Positions 17,678 through 30,044 of a stretch of DNA of 61,585 nt are shown in pieces. The notes beneath the pieces were generated by a model that saw nothing but the letters and a program-made list of their open reading frames with translations, searched no databases and was not told the origin of the DNA. The DNA is from Verrucomicrobiota bacterium (GTDB lineage Bacteria > Verrucomicrobiota > Verrucomicrobiia > Opitutales > Opitutaceae), in contig VHCJ01000017.1 of NCBI GenBank assembly GCA_016871755.1, positions 1 through 61,585 of the forward strand, given 5' to 3'. Position 1 is the stretch's first letter, and every line of letters begins with the position of its first letter. A program made the position numbers and the translations under genes.

Positions 17678-19587
17678 GCCCGCTGCCGGATCCCAATCCC
17701 CGGCCCCAGCCGGGACCCGGGGGACGCGATCTCATGCTCGTCTACCGGGCGAAGGATGACGACGACGAGGAGCAGTTCCGTCCCCTCGAGTGGGGCCTGA
17801 TCCGGCGGCTTTTCACGTACGCCAGTCCGGTTCGCCGCAAGCTGATCGCCCTGTCGATCCTGACCGTGATCCGCGCGGCGCAACTGCCCCTGCTGCCGTG
17901 GCTGGTCTCGGCGGTGATCGGCCTGATCAGTCAGGGCGTGATCACGCGCGACGACGCCCGCTGGCTGTGGTGGGGGGTGGGGGCGTACGCGGTCCTCGCC
18001 CTGTTCACGGACGTGCTCTTCCACTTCCGCCAGCGCTATGCGCTCGAGGTGGGGGAGGTGGTGGTGAACCGACTCCGGGCCGACATCTTCGCGAAGGTCC
18101 AGCGCCAGCCGATGAGCTTCTTCCATCGCGTGAAGCTGGGGCGGATCATCAGCCGCGTGACCAGCGACGTGGAGGCCTTGCGCGTGGGCATCCAGGACGT
18201 GCTCTTCGTGTCGGTCGTCCAGGCGGGCCAGATGCTGTTCGCCGCGGTGATCATGGCCTTCTGCGACTGGGTCCTCTTTCTCGTGGTGGTCGGGATGGCG
18301 CCGGTGCTCTGGGCCGTGAATCGGCGCTTCCGCATGCGCCTCAGCCAGCTGACCCGCGCCTCGCAGGAGAGCTTCAGTCGCGTGACGGCGACGCTGGCGG
18401 AGTCGGTGAGCGGCATCCGCGTGACGCAGGGCTTCGTCCGCCAGGACACGAATGCGGGCCTGTTCCGGAACCTCCTGATGGATCATTCGCGGTACAACAT
18501 CGCGCTGGCGCGAACCTCGGCGCGTCTCCTCCCGATCCTGGAACTGAACAGCCAGTTCTTCATCGCGATCCTGCTCATGCTCGGTGGGTGGCGGACCTTC
18601 CACGGCCTGATGACCGTCTCGGACCTGATCCAATTCTTCTTCCTCGCCAACCTGTTCTTCTCGCCGATCCAGATCATCGGCAACCAGTACAATCAGGCCC
18701 TCGTGGCGATGGCCGGGGCGGAGCGGGTGTTCCGCTTGGTGGATACGCCGCCGGACTGGATTGATGCGCCGGAGGCGACGGCGCTCGCCGATGTGCGTCA
18801 GGCGATGCCGGCCGGTGTGGTCGGGGCGCGGGTGGAGTTCAGCCACGTCTCGTTCGGCTACACCCCGGAGCGCCGGGTGCTGCACGGCATCTCCTTCACG
18901 GCGGAGCCCGGTCAGTCGATCGCGCTCGTCGGTCACACCGGCAGCGGCAAGAGCTCGATCATCAACCTCGTGGCGAAGTTCTATTTGCCGACGGAGGGCG
19001 AGGTGCGGATCGACGGGCGGGAGATCTGCACGCTGACGAGCCAGTCGCTGCACCGGCAGATGGGCATGGTGCAGCAGCAGAACTTCCTCTTCAGCGGCAC
19101 CCTGATGGACAACATCCGCATGGCGCGGCCGGAGGCGACGGACGAGGAGATCCGGGCGGCGGCGGCGCGGCTTGACTGCCTCGACATCCTGGAGGCTCTG
19201 CCGCGCGGCCTCCTCACCGAGGTGGGCGAACGCGGGGCGGGACTCTCCGTCGGGCAGCGTCAGCTGGTGTGCTTCACCCGCGCCCTCCTCGCGGATCCCC
19301 GCATCCTGATTCTTGATGAAGCGACGAGTTCGATCGACGCCCTCACCGAAGCGCGTCTCCAGAAGGCGCTGCGCACGCTGCTCGTCGGCCGCACCAGCTT
19401 CGTCGTCGCGCACCGCCTGAGCACGAGCCGCAGCGCCGATCAGGTGCTCGTGCTCGACGACGGCCGCATCATCGAGCGCGGCACCCATGACCAACTGCTG
19501 TCGATGAAAGGTCACTACGCGGCGCTCTACCAGCAGTTCGTGCAGATCGATGACCCCGGCGCGCCGGCGCGGGCGGGGCGCGGCTGA
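17674..19587 (+). CDS. ABC exporter half-transporter, catalytically complete subunit
   Basis: 637 residues, the same length as its partner. Starts with GTG at 17674 inside the partner's stop region. About 45 charged residues ('RAKDDDDEEQFRPLEW') precede the membrane domain. Walker A 'GHTGSGKSS', Walker B 'ILILDEATSSID' with the catalytic Glu, H-loop 'VVAHRLSTSRSAD'. Its signature is LSVGQRQLVCFTRA instead of LSGGQ. Together the two chains build one full ATP site (this Walker A/B with the partner's LSGGQ) and one degenerate site, the asymmetric layout of heterodimeric ABC exporters. Confidence 0.9.
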   Translation: MSPLPDPNPRPQPGPGGRDLMLVYRAKDDDDEEQFRPLEWGLIRRLFTYASPVRRKLIALSILTVIRAAQLPLLPWLVSAVIGLISQGVITRDDARWLWWGVGAYAVLALFTDVLFHFRQRYALEVGEVVVNRLRADIFAKVQRQPMSFFHRVKLGRIISRVTSDVEALRVGIQDVLFVSVVQAGQMLFAAVIMAFCDWVLFLVVVGMAPVLWAVNRRFRMRLSQLTRASQESFSRVTATLAESVSGIRVTQGFVRQDTNAGLFRNLLMDHSRYNIALARTSARLLPILELNSQFFIAILLMLGGWRTFHGLMTVSDLIQFFFLANLFFSPIQIIGNQYNQALVAMAGAERVFRLVDTPPDWIDAPEATALADVRQAMPAGVVGARVEFSHVSFGYTPERRVLHGISFTAEPGQSIALVGHTGSGKSSIINLVAKFYLPTEGEVRIDGREICTLTSQSLHRQMGMVQQQNFLFSGTLMDNIRMARPEATDEEIRAAAARLDCLDILEALPRGLLTEVGERGAGLSVGQRQLVCFTRALLADPRILILDEATSSIDALTEARLQKALRTLLVGRTSFVVAHRLSTSRSADQVLVLDDGRIIERGTHDQLLSMKGHYAALYQQFVQIDDPGAPARAGRG

Positions 19588-19707
19588 GGGTGGGGTGCCG
19601 GATGATCAATCAAACACTTGCGAAAGTTTTCTCCTCTTAAAAACGGCTATTTACCTTTAAGAAATGCATTGCAATCGTCCGGCGGTCAGGTCACGGTTTC
19701 AGTCGTT

Positions 19708-19968
19708 ATGGCTAAACGCAAACCCAACGCTGCCTTCCTTAAACCGGTTCAGCCTGACGAAGCCCTAGCGGCGGTTGTCGGGTCCAAACCCCTCCCTCGT
19801 ACCGATCTCACCAAGAAGCTCTGGGACTACATCAAGAAGAATGGTCTCCAGGACAAGAAGGTGAGGACCCAGATCAATGCCGACGACAAGCTGAAGCCCG
19901 TCTTCAACGGCAAGAAGTCCGTCAGCATGTTCGAGATGACGAAGCTCGTCTCGGGCCACCTGACGTAA
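19708..19968 (+). CDS. SWIB/MDM2-domain protein
   Basis: 86 residues, nearly all one SWIB domain: 'LPRTDLTKKLWDYIKKNGLQ', 'DKKVRTQINADDKLKPVF', 'KKSVSMFEMTKLVSGHL'. SWIB domains occur in eukaryotic chromatin remodellers and in bacteria mainly in the Chlamydiae/Verrucomicrobia and a few other groups, as short single-domain proteins or fused to topoisomerase I. The cellular role in bacteria is not settled; DNA or chromatin-type binding is suspected. The ATG at 19708 (MAKRKPNAAFLKPVQP) is preferred to the TTG-type start upstream. About 90 bp of AT-rich DNA precedes it, likely its promoter and leader, and a strong terminator follows, so it is a single-gene unit. Confidence 0.88.
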   Translation: MAKRKPNAAFLKPVQPDEALAAVVGSKPLPRTDLTKKLWDYIKKNGLQDKKVRTQINADDKLKPVFNGKKSVSMFEMTKLVSGHLT

Positions 19969-19993
19969 TCCTCGGTCGCTCCGATCTTTCTGA

Positions 19994-20028
19994 CGCCGGC
20001 CCCCGTTGCGGGGCCGGCGTTTTTTTTT
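19994..20028 (+). terminator. Rho-independent terminator after the SWIB gene
   Basis: Ten-bp stem CGCCGGCCCC / GGGGCCGGCG (19994-20003 with 20010-20019), six-base loop, then nine T (20020-20028). It lies 25 bp after the SWIB stop codon. Confidence 0.93.
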
Positions 20029-20123
20029 GCCCCTCGCCGGCCGGGGACGTTTGTGCGTCCTCCGGCGAGTCCGCGCTTGCCAACGAATTTGCGCCGGGGT
20101 CAGGGTGACGGCCCGTTTTCCGC

Positions 20124-20600
20124 ATGGCTGGCCGTCTCACCGCCCTCCTTGATCCGTCCCGCATCCACCTGCAGGTGCATGCGGCGAAGCGCACGGCCGC
20201 CCTCCACGAGGTGGCGCGCCTGCTTGAGGGGCATCCCGAGGTCGCGAACTTCCAGGGCTTTTATCAGGAGCTGCTCGCGCGGGAGCGTCTGGATACGACC
20301 TGCCTCGGCAACGAGGTGGCCCTGCCGCACGCGCGGACGGAGCATGTGCGCTCGATCGTGCTCGCGGTGGGTCGCAGCGACTCCGGCATCCTCTTCGAGA
20401 ACAGCAACCAGACTGTCCGACTGCTCTTCGTCCTCGGCACGCCGAAGTCCAACCCCGGTGACTACCTGCAGGTGGTGAGCGCACTCTGCCGTCTCCTGAA
20501 GGAGGCGTCGACCCGCGACGCCTTGATGCGGACCTCCACCCCGGAGGACTTCATCGCCGTGGTCCGGCGATTCGAGGAAGGCACCCTTTCCCCGGCCTAG
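20124..20600 (+). CDS. PTS EIIA type-2 domain protein (PtsN-like)
   Basis: 158 residues forming one EIIA domain of the fructose/nitrogen class. The phosphoacceptor is His69 in 'CLGNEVALPHARTEHV'; other family blocks are 'LLARERLDTTCLGN', 'VRLLFVLGTPKSNPGDYLQV' and 'LCRLLKEASTRDALM'. No HPr, EI or sugar permease gene is nearby, so a regulatory role like that of PtsN is more likely than sugar uptake. ATG at 20124, single gene. Confidence 0.85.
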   Translation: MAGRLTALLDPSRIHLQVHAAKRTAALHEVARLLEGHPEVANFQGFYQELLARERLDTTCLGNEVALPHARTEHVRSIVLAVGRSDSGILFENSNQTVRLLFVLGTPKSNPGDYLQVVSALCRLLKEASTRDALMRTSTPEDFIAVVRRFEEGTLSPA

Positions 20601-20708
20601 GCGTGAGGTTTCAGGAGGGGGGCCGAACATGATGGGACTGGGAAGGTTGGGATCGACCCGGAACTGACCTTCAACGCCATTGCCTCGGCGGGTGTCGGCC
20701 CGCCGGGT

Positions 20709-20915
20709 TCAGTAGTGCGGTGGTCGCTCCTCTGCCGGCACCGCGCCGCCCTCCGGTGAGCCCGATGACTCCGTCCGCTCCCGCAGGCGCACGCATTCGC
20801 GCCGGATCAAATCCAGCGTTTCGCTCATCTCCAGCATCGCCTTGTCCTGCTTGGTCACGTGGTGCTCGAGCCACGCGATGCGTTCCTCGAGGCGTTCAAT
20901 GCGGGGATCGGACAT
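20709..20915 (-). CDS. slyX: SlyX-family protein
   Basis: 68 residues: 'RIERLEERIAWLEHHVTKQD' and 'KAMLEMSETLDLIRRECVRL' form the heptad coiled coil of SlyX, followed by a Pro-rich tail ending RPPHY, close to the usual 'PPHY' terminus of this family. Function unknown. It starts at 20915, convergent with the EIIA gene. Confidence 0.85.
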   Translation of the reverse strand: MSDPRIERLEERIAWLEHHVTKQDKAMLEMSETLDLIRRECVRLRERTESSGSPEGGAVPAEERPPHY

Positions 20916-21068
20916 GGCGGAGAGCGCGGTTCGATCAGAACCGTGGGTGGCTTTTCACCCGGACGCGAGCTTGCGGGGGCACTGTCTCAAGAAAGCCTCG
21001 ATTCTGAGTGGCACGACGGGGTCGCGGATCCGTGCGGCGACCGGGCGTGCGAAGCGCCCGCTGGAGTC

Positions 21069-23234
<2,166 letters not shown>

Positions 23235-23258
23235 CGCCTACAAAGGTGCAGAAACCGG

Positions 23259-23298
23259 CAAAAGGAAAGCGCGGCCCCGGGGAATCCGGAGGCCGCGC
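23259..23298 (-). terminator. probable terminator of the deoxyhypusine-synthase-like gene
   Basis: On the minus strand GCGCGGCC ... GGCCGCGC (23298-23291 with 23276-23269) forms an 8-bp stem with additional inner CCGG pairing, then TTTCCTTTT (23268-23260). It lies about 65 bp past the stop of the minus-strand gene at 23363 and before the DUF255 start at 23234. The T run is interrupted, so strength is uncertain. Confidence 0.6.
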
Positions 23299-23362
23299 GG
23301 GAGGGAGATCGAGGGCGGGAGGACTCCGCCCGGACCTCAGCGCCGGGGACGGGCGGAAGCGG

Positions 23363-24409
23363 TTACTGCCCGAGCACCCACGAGAAGATGAGCGGGGCCA
23401 CGATCGTGGCGTCGCTCTCAACGATGAACTTCGGGGTCTTGGAGCCGAGCTTGCCCCAGGTGATCTTCTCGTTCGGGACGGCGCCGGAGTAGCTGCCGTA
23501 GCTGGTGGTGGAGTCGCTGATCTGGGCGAAGTAGCCCCAGAGCGGCACGTTGGTGCGTTGGAGATCCTGGTGCAGCATCGGCACGACGCAGATCGGGAAG
23601 TCGCCGGCGATGCCGCCGCCGATCTGGAAGAAGCCGATGGAGCCTTCGCCGTTGCGCAGCGTGCGCGCGGAGCCGGTGTACCACTCGGCCAGCCACATCA
23701 TGTATTCGATGCCGGTGCGGACCGTGTGAACGTTCTTCACGTCGCCGCTGATCACGTGGCCGGCGTACATGTTGCCGAGGGTGGCGTCCTCCCAGCCCGG
23801 GACGATGATCGGGAGGTTGCGCTCGGCGGCGGCGAGCATCCACGAGTGCTGCGGGTCGATCTGGTAGCTCTTCTTGAGTTTTCCGGAGCGGAGCACCTTG
23901 TACATGAACTCGTGCGGGAAGAAACGCTGGCCGGCGCGGTCGGCGGCGACCCATTCCTCGAGGACGGCGGCCTCGATGCGGCGCATCGCCTCGTGTTCGG
24001 GGATGCAGGTGTCCGTGACGCGGTTCATGTGCCGGTCGAGCAGCGCCTGCTCGTCCTCGGTGGTGAGGTGGCGGTAGTGCGGGACGCGCTCGTAGTAGTC
24101 GTGCGCGACCAGGTTGAAGATGTCCTCCTCGAGATTGGCGCCGGTGCAGACGATCGCGTGCACCTTGTCGCGGCGGATCATCTCGGCGAGCGAGATGCCG
24201 AGCTCGGCGGTGGACATCGCGCCGGCGAGCGTGACGAGCATCTTGCCGCCGGCCTTGAGATGGGCCTCGTAGCCCTTGGCCGTGTCGACGAGGGCGGCGG
24301 CGTTGAAGTGGCGGTAGTTCCGGGCGATGAACTGGGACACCGGGCCCTTCTTGCTCGCGAGGGCGGCGTTGACGTCTTCGGGGCGGCGGGTCTTGCGCTT
24401 GGCGGTCAT
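23363..24409 (-). CDS. deoxyhypusine-synthase-family protein
   Basis: 348 residues. Family features: 'GGKMLVTLAGAMSTAELGIS' (NAD-binding Gly-rich region), 'HAIVCTGANLEEDIFNLVAH', 'IIVPGWEDATLGNMYAGHVI', 'GGGIAGDFPICVVPM', and 'ITWGKLGSKTPKFIVESDAT' with the catalytic lysine at about residue 320. Eukaryotic deoxyhypusine synthase modifies eIF5A with spermidine; bacteria have no eIF5A, and bacterial homologues are thought to make homospermidine or a related polyamine. Substrates cannot be told from sequence. ATG at 24409, divergent from the EamA gene; a probable terminator follows. Confidence 0.88.
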   Translation of the reverse strand: MTAKRKTRRPEDVNAALASKKGPVSQFIARNYRHFNAAALVDTAKGYEAHLKAGGKMLVTLAGAMSTAELGISLAEMIRRDKVHAIVCTGANLEEDIFNLVAHDYYERVPHYRHLTTEDEQALLDRHMNRVTDTCIPEHEAMRRIEAAVLEEWVAADRAGQRFFPHEFMYKVLRSGKLKKSYQIDPQHSWMLAAAERNLPIIVPGWEDATLGNMYAGHVISGDVKNVHTVRTGIEYMMWLAEWYTGSARTLRNGEGSIGFFQIGGGIAGDFPICVVPMLHQDLQRTNVPLWGYFAQISDSTTSYGSYSGAVPNEKITWGKLGSKTPKFIVESDATIVAPLIFSWVLGQ

Positions 24410-24588
24410 AGAAGGCGAAGCGTGAAAAGCCGCCGGACTCCGGGCGACAAAAAAGCGCGCGTCCGCGGCGGGGCTCCGGGATTGCGCCCCGCGGAGGGTC
24501 GGCCATTGTCCTCGGCTCCCGGGACTTCATCCCTTCCGCGTTCGCACCCTCTGCCCGCGCGGGCGGGTCGGCTCCTGGTCCCGCCGCC

Positions 24589-25503
24589 ATGTTCGCCGCC
24601 GTCCTGACCACCGTCTTCTTTTCGCTCTCCGCGATCTTCGCGCAGCGGAGCGTGCGGGCCGTGGGGGCGAGCCGCGCGAATCTCGGGCGGCTCGCCTTCG
24701 CCGCCGTCGCGCTCGGGATCGTCGCGCACGGCTGGGGTGGCGGACTCGGCGGGGCGGGCCGCGATTGGCTGGCGTGGAGCGGGGTGGTGGGCATGGGCCT
24801 CGGCGACCTGGCGTCGTTCGCGGCGCTGCCGCGGCTCGGCACGCGCCTGACGGTCCTGATCACGCAGTGCGTGGCGGCGCCGCTGGCCGGCATCGCGGAG
24901 TACCTTTGGCTGGGCACGACGCTGTCGATGGCGCAAGTGGCCTGGGGCAGCGTCGTCCTGATCGGCGTCGGCCTTGCCCTGCGTCCGGGTCCGGAGGAGT
25001 CGGGTGGGGCGGTGCGGGTGGGTTGGTTGGGCCTGCTCTACGGCCTTGGCGCGGCGGCGGGGCAGGGGTTCGGGGCGGTCCTGAGCCGCAAGGCCCGGGA
25101 AGTGGCCGAGCAAGCGGGGGAGGTGACGGACGGCTTCACGGCGGCGTACCAGCGGATCTTGGGCGGGCTGGTCATCACGCTGGCCTTCCTGGCGATCCGC
25201 GCGCTGTGGAACCGCTGGGGGCGGCGCGGCGAGGCTGCTTCCGAGACATCGGCACGGCCGCGGCCGCGCGACTACCTGTGGATCCCGGCGAACGCGCTCT
25301 GCGGGGCGGTCATCGGCGTCAGTTGCTACCAGTGGGCGCTGTTCACGACCCCAAGCGGCTTGGTGCTGCCGATCGTCGCGACCACGCCGTTGGTCATCGT
25401 TCCGCTCTCCTTCTGGATAGAGGGTGAGCGCCCCACGCCGCGGTCCCTGATCGGCGGGGTGGTGGCGGTGGCCGGAGCGGTGGCTCTGACCCTGGTGCGC
25501 TGA
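24589..25503 (+). CDS. EamA/DMT-family transporter
   Basis: 304 residues, about ten hydrophobic helices in two EamA repeats (about 1-128 and 142-303). Typical features are 'SLSAIFAQRSVRAVGASRAN' at the start, 'QWALFTTPSGLVLPIVATTP', 'LVIVPLSFWIEGERPT' and 'IGGVVAVAGAVAL' at the end. These are drug/metabolite exporters, often for amino acids or nucleosides; substrate not predictable. Starts with ATG at 24589, 67 bp before the ABC-F gene in the same direction. Confidence 0.85.
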   Translation: MFAAVLTTVFFSLSAIFAQRSVRAVGASRANLGRLAFAAVALGIVAHGWGGGLGGAGRDWLAWSGVVGMGLGDLASFAALPRLGTRLTVLITQCVAAPLAGIAEYLWLGTTLSMAQVAWGSVVLIGVGLALRPGPEESGGAVRVGWLGLLYGLGAAAGQGFGAVLSRKAREVAEQAGEVTDGFTAAYQRILGGLVITLAFLAIRALWNRWGRRGEAASETSARPRPRDYLWIPANALCGAVIGVSCYQWALFTTPSGLVLPIVATTPLVIVPLSFWIEGERPTPRSLIGGVVAVAGAVALTLVR

Positions 25504-25569
25504 AACGGTGCGGCAGCGCAAAATCAGGCTGGGTTTTCCTCGCCGGCTGGCTTTGTCTTGGGGGTTCGC

Positions 25570-27456
<1,887 letters not shown>

Positions 27457-27568
27457 ACGGGGTGGGGCGTCCCGCCGCTCTGAGACCTTTGCGCTCGTCG
27501 GAGTGCGGGTTCCCAGAGGTCTTGCGTGACGGGGAGCGGGGTCCGCGTTGGCCGGTGCGACGCGATTG

Positions 27569-27580
27569 CGGTTCGAACCG
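27569..27580. repeat. 12-bp perfect palindrome CGGTTCGAACCG
   Basis: Perfect 12-bp dyad in the gene-free stretch. It resembles a tRNA T-loop core but has no 5-bp T stem or acceptor around it. Possible protein-binding site. Confidence 0.35.
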
Positions 27581-28060
27581 GGGAGCGGGTCGTGCCGCTG
27601 CCGACGGGGAGGTTGGTCGCCGCGTGTGCCCGCGATCGGCGCTCGGCGGATTTGAAGTCCATTCAACGGAGGCTTCACGCTCGCCTCACGTGCCGTCGGT
27701 TACGTTGATGTCCTTGGATCCATCCGGGCGAGAGCCCTGGTCGCCGACGGGCGCCCCGCGCGTGGGTCGCCCCAGACCGCCGGGGGCTCCAGTCCAACAT
27801 CATGAACCTGCACCCTCCTCCGACTCCGCGAACGTTGCGGGAAGCCTCGCGAACGCCCCCCTTGAAGGAAGTGGCGGCCAGTGCGCCGCTGCCGCTCGGC
27901 GCGCGCTTTCGCCTTTCAGGCAGGGGAAACGACGGTTCATCCCTCCGGAATCGCTCCTCGCGGCACTTCCTTCCACGACGAGGGTCAAGCCTACGCCGAT
28001 GCCACTTTTCCCCTTTGCCACCGTCCGGACCTGTGCCTGCTCCGCGGTCGCTCCCCGAGC

Positions 28061-28078
28061 CCACGCTCTGGAGCGTGG
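28061..28078. repeat. short hairpin CCACGCTC-TG-GAGCGTGG
   Basis: Perfect 8-bp inverted repeat with a 2-base centre, no T run after it, so not a terminator. Might be one copy of a dispersed repeat; only a genome-wide search can show that. Confidence 0.35.
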
Positions 28079-28393
28079 AGCGCTTGACCTCGAATCAGCT
28101 GGCCTCGACGGAGTCGCATGGCTTGATCGCCAGCGGTCCGGAGCCCGCGCGGAGGCGCGCCGACGAGCGAACCGCCTTCGAAGCGATAGTTGCAGCGCGA
28201 TTACTAGAACTGACCTCGGAGCCAGGGCTTTGGCCGCCTCTCGTCGCCTCCGGGGAGTTGGCCGGAGACCTCGTTTCGAGGTCGCCGCGGGAGCTCGGAT
28301 TCCGGTGGAGCCGCCGACCGTGTCGTGGGCGCGGATGTGTCAGGGTCACAGAGATGGAACATCGCGTTTGCATTCCCTTCGCCCTCGCGATTC

Positions 28394-28407
28394 GTTAGGC
28401 GCCTAAC
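28394..28407. promoter_or_regulatory. 14-bp perfect palindrome GTTAGGCGCCTAAC, possible operator of the MCE operon
   Basis: Perfect dyad 95 bp ahead of the first gene of the operon, in the shift from GC-rich to slightly AT-richer DNA (TAACTATTTT follows). Position and symmetry fit a repressor site. Confidence 0.4.
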
Positions 28408-28502
28408 TATTTTCGCAGGTTCTCACACCGGTGACGCCTCGTGGTACACCTCTTTGCGCCTCCGGCGCCCTTGCCGTTCGGCCTGCTGGCCGGAGCGGGT
28501 GG

Positions 28503-30044
28503 GTGCGCATCATGTGGGCAGGCCTCGGTCTGATTCTCGGTCTGAGTCCGGGCCGGGCCGCGGAGGACGCGAAGACCCTGCGCTGGGAGGACAACGCCTG
28601 GCCCGTGTGGGTGGGGCAGTGGCGCGGAGGTACTTCCTCAGGTGCGGCGCCGGAGCTTGAATCGTGGACGGCGGGCGGGCCGCTGGTGTTTCACCGAGGG
28701 GCCCGGGAGGGCCGGCCGGAGGTGGGCGGCGTGCGGCCCCTGTGGATCGAGCAGCGGCGCGACGGCGGTTTGGCGCGGAACAGCTGGGTGTTGCATCCCT
28801 TGTTGAGCACGCGTCGTGAGCGTGACGGGGTGGAGGCGGGCAGCGTGTTTGAACTCATCAAGTGGCAGACGGTGCCGGGCGACGGCTCTGGTCAGCGGGC
28901 TGACGGCGCGGGTGCGGCGCCGCCGTGGCGTGCCTTGGATGTCTGGCCGTTCTACTTTTCGCGGGCGACGGGCGAAGCCCCGACCTCCTACCAAGCGTGG
29001 TTCCCGCTGGGCGGGACGATGGTGAACCGGTTCGGACAGGACCGATTGTCCTGGGTTCTCTTCCCGCTCTACGCCCGCTTTGAAAAGCGCGGCGTGGTGA
29101 CGACTGCGGCGCCGTGGCCGCTGCTGCGCTGGAGTGAAGGCGGAGGGCAGTCCGGCTTCGCGCTGTGGCCCCTCTACGGGGAGACCCTGCGGGCCGACGG
29201 CGGGAGCGAACGCTACGCGCTGTGGCCGCTTGTCTATCACCGTGAGATGCCGGTTGACGGCAACACGTCCGAGCGCGCGGTCAACCGGGGATTCCTGCCC
29301 TTCTACGCCTCCGATGTGGCGCCGGGCTACCGCTCGGAGACCTGGCTCTGGCCCTTCTTTGGCCACGTGGACCGTTCGGCGCCGTTTCAGTACCGGGCGA
29401 ACAACTACCTCTGGCCGCTCTGGGTTCAGGGGCGCGGCGACGATCGGCGGGTCAACCGGTGGGCTCCTTTCTACACGCACTCGGTGATCAAGGGTACGGA
29501 AAAGCACTGGGTGCTCTGGCCGCTGTGGCGGCGGCAGCGCTGGCCCGATGGGGCGATCGAGCAGACCCGGACGCAGGTGCTGTTCGCGCTGTATCACGAC
29601 ACGGTGCAGCGCAGCCGGACCACGCCCTCGCTTGCCCCCGCGCGGAAGCGTCATCTGTGGCCGCTTTTCTCGGAGTGGGACAACGGGGCCGGACGGCGGC
29701 AGGTGCAGGTGCTGAGTCCGCTGGAGGTCTTTCTCCCGCACAGCGAGGAGGTCCGGCAGGCGTGGTCCCCGCTCTTCTCAGTCTATCGCTATGAACGTCA
29801 GTCCGATGGCGCCTCGCGGCACTCCCTGCTTTGGGACGGCGTCACCTACCGGAGCGCGCCGGGGGCGCAGGAGCGGGAGTGGCATTTCGGCCCGCTGCTC
29901 GGCTTTGCGTCGCGTCCGGAGGCGGGACGCTTCGCGCTCCTCCGTGGCGTGCTGGGCTTGAAGCGTGGCCCCGTCGGCTCAGGCTGGCGCCTGTTCGTCG
30001 GCGACTTCCGGCCCGTCGGTGCACCCTCTTATTCTCAGCCATGA
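28503..30044 (+). CDS. secreted WPL-repeat protein of unknown function, first gene of an MCE operon
   Basis: 513 residues from the GTG at 28503 (a GGAG lies six bases upstream; the ATG at 28512 is the alternative). A short signal peptide (MRIMWAGLGLILGLSPGRA-AED) precedes about eighteen short repeats centred on an aromatic-Pro-hydrophobic core: LWPLY, LWPLV, LWPFF, LWPLW, LWPLF, VWPFY, LFPLY, FLPFY, WAPFY, WSPLF and others, spaced roughly 20-40 residues. Charged or polar residues alternate with aromatics around each core, suggesting short amphipathic beta strands, as in a propeller or barrel. I recognise no family. It overlaps mlaE by four bases (ATGA), so it is coupled to the lipid-transport genes and may be their envelope partner. 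Confidence 0.75.
   Translation: MRIMWAGLGLILGLSPGRAAEDAKTLRWEDNAWPVWVGQWRGGTSSGAAPELESWTAGGPLVFHRGAREGRPEVGGVRPLWIEQRRDGGLARNSWVLHPLLSTRRERDGVEAGSVFELIKWQTVPGDGSGQRADGAGAAPPWRALDVWPFYFSRATGEAPTSYQAWFPLGGTMVNRFGQDRLSWVLFPLYARFEKRGVVTTAAPWPLLRWSEGGGQSGFALWPLYGETLRADGGSERYALWPLVYHREMPVDGNTSERAVNRGFLPFYASDVAPGYRSETWLWPFFGHVDRSAPFQYRANNYLWPLWVQGRGDDRRVNRWAPFYTHSVIKGTEKHWVLWPLWRRQRWPDGAIEQTRTQVLFALYHDTVQRSRTTPSLAPARKRHLWPLFSEWDNGAGRRQVQVLSPLEVFLPHSEEVRQAWSPLFSVYRYERQSDGASRHSLLWDGVTYRSAPGAQEREWHFGPLLGFASRPEAGRFALLRGVLGLKRGPVGSGWRLFVGDFRPVGAPSYSQP

Larger units (their letters stand above)
27457..28502. other. about 1 kb without a credible gene, containing several palindromes
   Basis: All ORFs here have the Arg/Pro/Ser-rich composition of out-of-frame reading and none shows a recognisable domain or start signal. 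The stretch contains three marked dyads listed separately (27569, 28061, 28394) and a direct repeat CGCGAACG (27827-27834, 27848-27855). It may be a decayed gene or a run of dispersed repeats. The 3' end must contain the promoter of the WPL-repeat/MCE operon. Confidence 0.5.

Noticed and set aside
27569-27580. tRNA T arm suggested by GGTTCGAACC
   Set aside because: No 5-bp T stem, acceptor or anticodon arm can be formed around it.
28394-28407. Possible integron attC site (GTTAGGC and GCCTAAC)
   Set aside because: The halves match attC cores but are in the wrong order and no paired inner arms or cassette array occur within 150 bp.
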